Shown here piece after piece: positions 7,964-14,692 of a stretch of DNA of 17,448 nt. Position 1 is the stretch's first letter. Every line of letters begins with the position of its first letter. Both the position numbers and the translations under genes were made by a program. The notes beneath the pieces were generated by a model, which saw only the letters and a list, made by a program, of their open reading frames with translations, had not been told where the DNA came from and searched no databases. Source of the DNA: Cyclobacteriaceae bacterium (GTDB lineage: Bacteria; Bacteroidota; Bacteroidia; Cytophagales; Cyclobacteriaceae); the NCBI GenBank assembly GCA_025363495.1, contig JANYDR010000234.1, positions 1-17,448 of the forward strand. The letters run 5' to 3'.

Positions 7964-8024
7964 GTTGTTGGTTAATGGTTGTTAGTTGTTCGTGTGACCA
8001 ACCGATCAGCTAACAACCAACAAC
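7964..8024. repeat. Heptamer array with inverted copy between FAH and dehydratase genes
   Basis: Four tandem 7-mers occupy 7964-7991: GTTGTTG, GTTAATG, GTTGTTA, GTTGTTC. An inverted copy, CTAACAACCAACAAC, lies at 8010-8024 and pairs with 7964-7985 apart from a 4-base bulge. It fills most of the 76-base gap between two genes that should be co-transcribed. In the mRNA it would form a hairpin ending about 8 bases before the dehydratase start, so an effect on translation or transcript processing is possible. Confidence 0.6.
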
Positions 8025-8032
8025 GAATAATT

Positions 8033-8872
8033 CTATCCCGCTACCGTATTAATGAGTGTACCAATACCTTCAATCGATATCTTCACCTCATCGCCTGCTT
8101 TCAATGTGAAGTGGTCTGGAGGAACGATGCCTGTACCTGTCATCAGGTAAGCGCCGTATGGAAAGGAAGTTTCCCGGAACAAGTATTCTACAAGTTCAAC
8201 ATGTTTTCGCTTCATGCGATTGATAGAGACCTCTCCAACAAAAACATTCGAACCATTACTTGAAATTTCTATCTGAATCATTGTGTCGGGATTGATGGGA
8301 CTCCCTGGCACATACAAACAAGGACCGATTGCTGCCGAGGCATCATATGATTTTGCCTGAGGAAGATATAACGGATTCTCTCCTTCAATATCCCTTGACG
8401 ACATATCATTTCCGATGGTATATCCTTCGATCGTTCCTTGTGTACATATAAATAATGTCAGTTCCGGCTCGGGTACATTCCATTTTGAGTCTTTCCGTAT
8501 GCGAACAGGTTGCCCGGAACCTACTGTACGACTGGCAGTTGCCTTGAAAAAAAGTTCCGGACGGGGCGCTTCATAGACTCGAGCATAGAAATCCCCACTG
8601 CCCGCATCCTTTGATTCTTCCATTCGGGCCTGGCGGCTTCGCATATAAGTGACGCCAGAAGCCCAGATCTCCTGACTACTAATAGGTGCAAGTACATCCT
8701 TAATAGTAAGCTCTTCCAGTGAAGTATCAGATGTTAGGTTTTTTATTTCCTGAATGACCACCTGAAAAAGATTGGAGCGGTTAACAAAACTATCCCAATT
8801 GGCTTCTTTTGAAAGGAAAAAATCACTCTTATGATGGACAACTATCCCCTTTTTTGTTTTATAAATTTTCAT
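8033..8872 (-). CDS. Fumarylacetoacetate hydrolase-family enzyme, likely 2-keto-3-deoxy-aldonate dehydratase
   Basis: A 279-residue cytosolic enzyme of the FAH fold. Metal ligands are visible as WNVPEPELTL (E135, E137) and GNDMSSRD (D156), with the conserved lysine in QAKSYD (K174). The EAPRPELFFKAT block (101-112) and the WASGVTYMRSRQARMEE block (70-86) mark the branch that includes XylX and the Sulfolobus 2-keto-3-deoxy-D-arabinonate dehydratase, which give alpha-ketoglutarate semialdehyde. The gene next in line is an aldonate dehydratase whose product would be this enzyme's substrate. A diketo-deoxy-aldonate hydrolase giving pyruvate is the main alternative, since FAH members do both. It ends in TAG. 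It is the first gene of the leftward group and diverges from the sigma gene. Confidence 0.85.
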   Translation of the reverse strand: MKIYKTKKGIVVHHKSDFFLSKEANWDSFVNRSNLFQVVIQEIKNLTSDTSLEELTIKDVLAPISSQEIWASGVTYMRSRQARMEESKDAGSGDFYARVYEAPRPELFFKATASRTVGSGQPVRIRKDSKWNVPEPELTLFICTQGTIEGYTIGNDMSSRDIEGENPLYLPQAKSYDASAAIGPCLYVPGSPINPDTMIQIEISSNGSNVFVGEVSINRMKRKHVELVEYLFRETSFPYGAYLMTGTGIVPPDHFTLKAGDEVKISIEGIGTLINTVAG

Positions 8873-9243
8873 CTAATCATTTTATTGATAACTGTAAAAA
8901 GAAACGATTGCTGTTAAAAATACAAAAACAATGTTTCAAATTTTTTTAACGACTCAATAAATCAAATTTCATACACCCACAGCTGGTTGCGCAGACGAGT
9001 TTCAAACACTCTAAAATATGGCATAGCAACAAAAAACTAATTTCATTGATCTCAGCATTTGAACAGCTGAGTGCCGATCAGATTATCCACCAGATTCCGG
9101 GAGCAGGTAAATATTTCAGAAGAATCTTAGCAAATTTTCCTTCATTAAAACCTGTCCTTATGACATTTAAAATGCGGTTTTTTACAATTTTAACCCGATT
9201 CAAACGGTTGCAATTGGAAATATTTATTACATTAGCCCCTATC
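8873..9243. other. Divergent intergenic region between the FAH gene and the sigma gene
   Basis: These 371 bases separate the leftward FAH gene from the rightward sigma gene and should hold both promoters. The only structures seen are a candidate promoter for the FAH gene (8937-8966) and a small 6-bp inverted repeat, CTCAGC (9051-9056) with GCTGAG (9066-9071). An in-frame upstream extension of the sigma reading frame from 9046 is open but shows no protein-family features. No RNA gene is recognised. Confidence 0.5.
8937..8966 (-). promoter_or_regulatory. Candidate promoter of the FAH gene
   Basis: On the minus strand, TTTG (8966-8963) is followed after 18 bases by AAAATTTG (8944-8937), one mismatch from the Bacteroidota -7 box TAnnTTTG. 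The start codon at 8872 would then follow a leader of roughly 55-60 bases. The area is A/T-rich, so a chance match is possible. Confidence 0.35.
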
Positions 9244-9363
9244 ATGCTCGCATCAACGGACATTCATCACAACAATTCTGCGGCAGGCTCTTCTGTCAGG
9301 ACGGGCTCATTTAATGATGAACTGCTGTGGGAAAATTTCAAGAAAGGCAATGAATTAGCCTAG
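9244..9363 (+). pseudogene. N-terminal fragment of the ECF sigma factor, ended by TAG
   Basis: From ATG 9244 this reads 39 residues and stops at TAG 9361-9363. Its last part, FNDELLWENFKKGNELA, is the conserved first helix of sigma-70 region 2, which in Bacteroidota ECF factors continues directly into the (S)xIYKNHVQKLY segment. That segment is found in the same frame immediately after the stop. The two pieces are therefore one former gene (9244-9906, about 220 codons, a normal length). Positions before 9244 in this frame do not look like protein. The codon that became TAG is usually an aromatic or hydrophobic residue in the family. Confidence 0.75.
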
Positions 9364-9366
9364 TCC

Positions 9367-9906
9367 ATGATCTATAAAAATCATGTTCAAAAGCTCTACA
9401 GTTATGGAATGCATACTTGTAAGGACCATGATCTTGTCACAGATTGCTTACAGGATTTGTTCTTCAAATTATGGAGCAAGCGCGAAAGTGTTGCGAGTGT
9501 AAAATCCGTTAAACCCTACCTTTTTAAATCCTTCAGGCGGTTATTGATCCACCAAATCGTATCGCGCCGTAAGTTCTCTGTGCCCTTCACGGATAAGACT
9601 TCCGTTTTCGAATTCATTCCTTCTTTTGAGCATACCCTTATGGAGGACGAATTGAAATCAGAGCAAATAAAGAGGCTTAAAAAGTGCATACAATCACTTA
9701 CAAAAGGACAGCGGGAAGTGATCTATTTAAAGTTTTTTAATGGATTGAGTTACCAGGAAATTTCTGAGATCACTGAAATGCAGGTAGATTCCGTTTACAA
9801 TCTGGTTTCCAAGGCCATTGAGCTTCTTCGCAAGAAATTGCAGATGACCAAATCATCTTATTCCAATCCATTGGACCTGATTTCGCAGGGTATAAACAAC
9901 CTTTAA
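9367..9906 (+). CDS. ECF-type RNA polymerase sigma factor (main part)
   Basis: A 179-residue reading frame for an extracytoplasmic-function sigma factor, which directs RNA polymerase to promoters such as those of SusC/SusD genes when FecR releases or activates it. Region 2 is represented by IYKNHVQKLYSYG, DLVTDCLQDLFFKLW (about 24-38) and the KPYLFKSFRRLLIHQIVSRRK DNA-melting segment. Region 4 is SLTKGQREVIYLKFFNGLSYQEISEITEMQVDSVYNLVSKAIELLRKKL (about 110-157), with a helix-turn-helix. The start ATG lies three bases after an in-frame TAG (9361-9363) that cuts off the first helix of region 2. The product may come from re-initiation at this ATG, or may be absent. fecR follows after 81 bases. 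The truncated form lacks part of the core-binding surface, so its activity is uncertain. Confidence 0.85.
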   Translation: MIYKNHVQKLYSYGMHTCKDHDLVTDCLQDLFFKLWSKRESVASVKSVKPYLFKSFRRLLIHQIVSRRKFSVPFTDKTSVFEFIPSFEHTLMEDELKSEQIKRLKKCIQSLTKGQREVIYLKFFNGLSYQEISEITEMQVDSVYNLVSKAIELLRKKLQMTKSSYSNPLDLISQGINNL

Positions 9907-9920
9907 AAAAAAATAAAATA

Positions 9921-9946
9921 TTTTTTCTCAAAATGATGAGAAAAAA
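9921..9946. repeat. Hairpin between sigma and fecR genes
   Basis: TTTTTTCTCA (9921-9930) and TGAGAAAAAA (9937-9946) form a perfect 10-bp stem with a six-base loop, 15 bases after the sigma stop. An A-rich run precedes it, and no T-run follows on the plus strand, so it is not a classical rightward terminator. It could protect or process the sigma-fecR message. Confidence 0.55.
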
Positions 9947-9964
9947 CCTGGGCCACGCTCTTAT

Positions 9965-9980
9965 GGCTAAATGTTTAGCC
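9965..9980. promoter_or_regulatory. Perfect dyad GGCTAAATGTTTAGCC just before fecR
   Basis: Two 7-bp arms (GGCTAAA, TTTAGCC) separated by two bases end seven bases before the fecR start at 9988. The short spacer disfavours a stable RNA loop and favours a DNA operator, although an RNA form could still cover the fecR translation start. No regulator for it can be named from this window. Confidence 0.45.
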
Positions 9981-9987
9981 TATACGC

Positions 9988-10983
9988 GTGAAAGATTACC
10001 AACATTTCTCTGTTAATGATTTTGTTCTCGACGACTATTTTCAATCATGGATATTGAGCCCTGATGAAAATAGCGACGCATTTTGGTCTGGCTGGATAAA
10101 GGAACATCCCGAAAGAACCAATGAATTGGAAGAAGCACGGGAGATTTTACTTCATCTCAGACACTCCAATTACGCACTCACCCCCGAAACTGTTTCCGAA
10201 ATCTGGAAGCGGGTTCAGCAGGGTGAAGATCCATCCATTCGCCTTCGAAAATCAGCCACTAAGATTTACAAATGGTATTGGGCTGCCGCAGCCATTCTTA
10301 TCATGGGAATAGCTGTTACGTTTTTAAGAACAGAAGCTGATCACCTGGAATATCATACTGCTTTCGGTGAAACAAAAACAATCCTGCTTCCTGACAGCTC
10401 AACGGTGATTTTAAATGCCAATTCAAGTCTCTCGTTTGATACAAACTGGGATACACAACCCGTTCGTGAAATCTGGCTTGAAGGAGAAGGCTTTTTCTCT
10501 GTAACCCATAAGCACAACAATCAACCATTTAAAGTCCTGGTGCAGGGTGGCGTAGCCGTTGAGGTATTAGGGACCACATTCAATGTCTATCACCGGTCGG
10601 TAGATACAAAAGTTGTTTTGAATACGGGTAAGATCCGCCTCAGCCTAACCTCCAATAAAAAGAAGGAAACAATTCTAATGAAACCAGGAGAACTAGTTGA
10701 GTACAAGAAAAATAACTACAGCAAAAGAACTGTAGATCCTACCATTTATGCAGCGTGGACGGAAAAGAAAATCATTCTCAACCAAACCTCGCTACAGGAG
10801 ATGGTGCGCATGGCAAAAGATAATTACGGTGTTGTCGTAGAGGTATCTGATGAGCGATTGCTTTCGCAGACCGTATCTGGCTCAATGCCTATCGGAGATG
10901 CTGAAGGGTTTGTGAACCAGGTTGCAAAGGCATTTCAACTTAAAGCCGAGAAAAAAGAGGACAAATTTTTAATCTATGAATAG
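9988..10983 (+). CDS. FecR-family anti-sigma factor / sigma regulator
   Basis: A 331-residue inner-membrane protein that relays a signal from the outer-membrane SusC transducer to the ECF sigma factor. The cytoplasmic N-terminal part (about 1-93) contains FVLDDYFQSWIL and FWSGWIKEHPER, a form common in Bacteroidota FecR. One membrane helix spans about 96-113 (WYWAAAAILIMGIAVTFL). The periplasmic FecR domain (about 122-214) includes FGETKTILLPDSSTVILNANSSL, with VLGTTFNVY (193-201), and a C-terminal DUF4974-like domain occupies about 262-330. The start is GTG; an in-frame stop at 9976-9978 rules out a longer form. It lies between the sigma gene and susC (58-base gap), the standard order of this signalling unit. 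The gene ends in TAG. Confidence 0.92.
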   Translation: MKDYQHFSVNDFVLDDYFQSWILSPDENSDAFWSGWIKEHPERTNELEEAREILLHLRHSNYALTPETVSEIWKRVQQGEDPSIRLRKSATKIYKWYWAAAAILIMGIAVTFLRTEADHLEYHTAFGETKTILLPDSSTVILNANSSLSFDTNWDTQPVREIWLEGEGFFSVTHKHNNQPFKVLVQGGVAVEVLGTTFNVYHRSVDTKVVLNTGKIRLSLTSNKKKETILMKPGELVEYKKNNYSKRTVDPTIYAAWTEKKIILNQTSLQEMVRMAKDNYGVVVEVSDERLLSQTVSGSMPIGDAEGFVNQVAKAFQLKAEKKEDKFLIYE

Positions 10984-11041
10984 CAATGAATAATGTAAAC
11001 GTGCAGACGATTAACCTAACTACCAACAAACCCAACTAACT

Positions 11042-14000
11042 ATGTTTAAACGTTACCTAATAGTCGGCATCTTCTTCCTGATAGGTCAGCAAGCGATGTC
11101 ACAGCACGGTGGTGAAGTATACGCCACCACTAAACAACATCCACCAGATTCTCCATCCGGGGAACACCATTCCCTTAAGGATGGCTTGAGTCAACTGGAA
11201 AAACAGTTTAATGTTTCCATTGCATATAAAGATGAATGGGTTAACAGTAAAACTGTTGAAACGTCAAACACCAGCTTTTCTTCAATTGAAGAAGCCCTTG
11301 ATATGTTATTAAGCGACACTGATCTTCATTACGAAAAAGCAGGAGATGGATTTTATGTTATCTCCCTAAGAAAGATGAAGGAAAAAACAGGTGGAGAAGA
11401 AAGTGCATCATTGGTGAAAACGCCTGTGCTTTATCCTACATTTTCAACCTCGTCATTAACTTTTTTATCTGAAGAACCGCAAACGATTCCATTTAGCCAG
11501 GCCAATCAAAACCTTGCGACGATAATCAGTGGAACGGTTACAGACGAGGCAGGGTCAGGTTTTCCGGGAGTCAACGTTTTAATAAAGGGAACAGCCATTG
11601 GAACATCAACCGATGTTTCTGGTAAGTATTCACTGAACGTAGATGATGACAACGGAACACTTGTTTTCTCCTTCATTGGCTACACAACTCAGGAAGTCAG
11701 CATTGGAGCAAGATCTGTTGTTGATGTCAAGATGGTTCCGGATGTAAAAGCCCTCGACGAAGTGGTTGTTACTGCCTTGGGTATCGAGCGCTCATCTAAG
11801 AGTCTCGGGTATGCTACAGCACAAGTGACTTCAGATCAATTTGCGGTTAACAGGTCTCCTAACATTATGAATACCCTGCAAGGAAAAATTGCCGGAGTAA
11901 ACATCTCAGGAATGGGAACAGGACCTGCCGGAACTTCAAAGATTCGTATACGCGGTCAATCTTCAATTTCAGGACAGAATAATCCACTCATTGTTATTAA
12001 TGGCGTTCCTATTGACAACACGAATTTTGGAACAAATCAAGGTAATACGGCGGGTGATAATTCAATCGCTAACAGAGGCGGCGGTGCTTCAACAGATGGT
12101 GGAGATGGACTTTCCAGTATCAACCCTGATGATGTTGAGAGTATGACTGTATTGAAAGGTGCAGCAGCAGCAGCGCTGTATGGGTCCCGCGCAAAGGATG
12201 GAGTTATAATGATTACTACGAAAACAAGAGGCACCTCAAAGGGTATCGGAGTAACCTATAATATGAATTTCACCGATGAGACTCCACTTGATTATACTGA
12301 CTACCAATATCAATATGGTCAAGGTGAGAATGGAGTAGGTCCTGCATCCCCCGGTGCATTACCAAACCCTAACACCGGTCAGTGGTCCTGGGGACCAAAA
12401 ATTAAACCTGGGATGACACAAGTATTATTCAACAATATTGTAACACCTTATACGGCACAAAAAGGTATCATCAATCAGTTCTACAGACATGGTCAGAATC
12501 TTACCAATACTGTGTCTCTTTCTTCTACTGGTGATAAGGGTGGATTAAACTTGTCAGTTTCTGAATTGAAGAGTAATGGTATTACTCCTAATAACACGTT
12601 TGACCGGAAAACGGTTAACCTTGGCTTTGCTTATGATCTCAATGAGAAGTTGAGCTTTAAAGGCAATATCAATTACTCCAACGAGTACAATCAAAATCCT
12701 CCTGTTGTTTCAGATCAGGATAACTCGATACCAACTTCGTTATATGCAATGGCCAATACAATGCCTATGAGCGTGCTGAAAGCTGGTGAATACAATGCGG
12801 GTGGAGGCGAAGCTCTTTATTCAAGATTCACGAACAGAACAAATCCTTATTGGGTACTTGATAATGTGAAACAGAATATTCGCAGGGACAGAATTTTTGG
12901 AAATATCTCGGCGAAATATGATATCACTAACTGGCTCTTTGTGCAGGCTCGTGTTGGCCAGGACTATTGGTCAAGGGACCAGGATTATATAAATCTTCCT
13001 ACCGGAAAGGCATCTATTAATAACGGGTCCATTTTTTCATCAACACCGGGTTTTTATAACGGTGTGTTCACGCAGGATGTTCGTCGCTTCAGGGAGACAA
13101 ATGCAGACTTCCTTATTTCTGCAACAAAAACTTTTAGCGATTTCGGTGTCAACGTCACTGCCGGTGGAAATCAAATGTACCGACGCTCTGACTACAATAG
13201 TATGCAGGGAACAGACCTTGTTGTAAAAGACCTATATACAATCCAGAATGCACGTGCAAAGGATGTACTTTATGATTTGACAGAACGTGCCGTTAATTCA
13301 CTGTACGGACAAGCTGAAGTCAATTACAAAAAGTTTATTTACCTGAACGGAACAGTGCGTAATGATGTGTTTTCTACTTTATCCCCTGCTAACAGGAGTA
13401 TCGTTTATCCATCAGTGTCTGCCAGTTACGTTTTCTCGGAGTCGTTCACAACGAAGCCGTCATGGTTAGACTTCGGAAAATTCAGAGCTGCTTATGCTCA
13501 GGTTGGTAGTGATACAGATGTACCGCCCTATTCTAATAGGTTACTTTATGGAGTAAATGCTCAGTTATTTGCCGCACAACCTGTCGGAAATTACTCGAAT
13601 GCAACCGTAGTACCGAATCCCAACTTAAGGCCAATGAGAACAGCGGAGACTGAATTAGGTCTTGAAATGAAAATGTTTAATAGCCGAGTAAATGTTGATC
13701 TGGCTGTTTATAGAAAGATAACAACGGATCAGATTGTAAACGCTCAGATATCCGATGCCTCCGGTTTCACCACAACGCGCATTAACAGTGGAAAAAGTCA
13801 GAACCAGGGTATTGAGATGATGGTAAACATTGTTCCTGTCAGAACAAATGACTTCCAATGGGATTTTACGTTTACTGGTGCCTACAACATTACCAAGGTC
13901 CTTAGCCTGATAACAGACACGCCGGGTGAAAACATCACAGTGGGTACCCACGTTTTCAATGGCTTTGTGCAACAGATTGTCGGACAGGAAATGGGTCAAA

Positions 14001-14680
14001 TTGTTGGATATGGTTATAAGAGAGATGATGGGTCAATAAACCCTGCTCACAAAGGAATGATCGTTTACGGCGCAAACGGTATAGCATTGCCAACCAGCAC
14101 ATTGATTCCATTCGGAAGTGCATTACCTAAATGGGTAGGCGGTTTCACTAACTCGTTCAACTATAAAGGAATTCTCATGTCATTCCTGATCGACTTCAAA
14201 TTAGGAGGTAAAGTACTGTCAGGAACAAACTTCAACGCATACCGTCACGGACTTTCCCAAGAAACACTGGTGGGCAGAGAGGGCGGCGCGCTTGATGCCA
14301 ATGGAAATGATCCTGGTAAAGTAACCGGAGTTGGCGTTGATATAAACAGCAATATCAATACTGCGTCCGCTACAGCGGAGAATTTTTACTCTGTTGTAAG
14401 AGGTGCCGGTCTTATTGAACCTGTTGTTTATAACGCAGGCTATTGGAAACTTCGTCAGATCACCATTGGGTATGACTTCAGCAAATACTTGAAAGCCAGC
14501 TCTTCAATCAAGGGATTAAGATTGAGTTTTGTGGCAAATAATGTGTTGATGATAAAAAAATGGGTACCCAACATTGATCCCGAAAGCTTTGCCTACACCT
14601 CAGATAACATCGTTGGTTTGGAGTCACCCAGTGTGCCTACCACACGAAGTCTTGGTTTTAATTTAAATGTCAAATTTTAA
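11042..14680 (+). CDS. SusC/RagA-family TonB-dependent outer-membrane transporter with STN domain
   Basis: A 1212-residue outer-membrane importer and signal transducer. The signal peptide is about 1-21. An STN domain (about 44-109, SLKDGLSQLEKQFNV to FYVISL) is the part that contacts FecR in the periplasm, so this protein both transports and signals. A carboxypeptidase-regulatory-like domain follows (about 161-231, ISGTVTDEAGSGFPGVNVLIKG), then the TonB-box-like ALDEVVVTALG (237-247), the plug (LQGKIAGVNI, IRIRGQSSISGQNNPLIVINGVPI, VLKGAAAAALYGSRAKDGVIMITTK) and a 22-stranded-type barrel ending in LGFNLNVKF, with a terminal aromatic residue. The plug contains a Gly/Asn-rich loop near residues 330-350. 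susD begins 12 bases downstream. The substrate is not evident. The gene appears intact. Confidence 0.95.
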   Translation: MFKRYLIVGIFFLIGQQAMSQHGGEVYATTKQHPPDSPSGEHHSLKDGLSQLEKQFNVSIAYKDEWVNSKTVETSNTSFSSIEEALDMLLSDTDLHYEKAGDGFYVISLRKMKEKTGGEESASLVKTPVLYPTFSTSSLTFLSEEPQTIPFSQANQNLATIISGTVTDEAGSGFPGVNVLIKGTAIGTSTDVSGKYSLNVDDDNGTLVFSFIGYTTQEVSIGARSVVDVKMVPDVKALDEVVVTALGIERSSKSLGYATAQVTSDQFAVNRSPNIMNTLQGKIAGVNISGMGTGPAGTSKIRIRGQSSISGQNNPLIVINGVPIDNTNFGTNQGNTAGDNSIANRGGGASTDGGDGLSSINPDDVESMTVLKGAAAAALYGSRAKDGVIMITTKTRGTSKGIGVTYNMNFTDETPLDYTDYQYQYGQGENGVGPASPGALPNPNTGQWSWGPKIKPGMTQVLFNNIVTPYTAQKGIINQFYRHGQNLTNTVSLSSTGDKGGLNLSVSELKSNGITPNNTFDRKTVNLGFAYDLNEKLSFKGNINYSNEYNQNPPVVSDQDNSIPTSLYAMANTMPMSVLKAGEYNAGGGEALYSRFTNRTNPYWVLDNVKQNIRRDRIFGNISAKYDITNWLFVQARVGQDYWSRDQDYINLPTGKASINNGSIFSSTPGFYNGVFTQDVRRFRETNADFLISATKTFSDFGVNVTAGGNQMYRRSDYNSMQGTDLVVKDLYTIQNARAKDVLYDLTERAVNSLYGQAEVNYKKFIYLNGTVRNDVFSTLSPANRSIVYPSVSASYVFSESFTTKPSWLDFGKFRAAYAQVGSDTDVPPYSNRLLYGVNAQLFAAQPVGNYSNATVVPNPNLRPMRTAETELGLEMKMFNSRVNVDLAVYRKITTDQIVNAQISDASGFTTTRINSGKSQNQGIEMMVNIVPVRTNDFQWDFTFTGAYNITKVLSLITDTPGENITVGTHVFNGFVQQIVGQEMGQIVGYGYKRDDGSINPAHKGMIVYGANGIALPTSTLIPFGSALPKWVGGFTNSFNYKGILMSFLIDFKLGGKVLSGTNFNAYRHGLSQETLVGREGGALDANGNDPGKVTGVGVDINSNINTASATAENFYSVVRGAGLIEPVVYNAGYWKLRQITIGYDFSKYLKASSSIKGLRLSFVANNVLMIKKWVPNIDPESFAYTSDNIVGLESPSVPTTRSLGFNLNVKF

Positions 14681-14692
14681 TACGACTGAATC

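Noticed and set aside
9046..9243. Upstream extension of the sigma frame to an ATG at 9046
   Set aside because: The residues before 9244 show no sigma-like sequence and would make the protein unusually long; the region is better read as promoter and leader.
361..9363. Full reassignment of TAG to an amino acid
   Set aside because: TAG ends the PQQ dehydrogenase, FAH and fecR genes at their family-typical C-termini, so it works as a stop here.
12037..12234. Minus-strand open frame within susC
   Set aside because: It lies wholly antisense to a strongly conserved plug-domain region and has no family features; the same holds for the other opposite-strand frames within the large genes.
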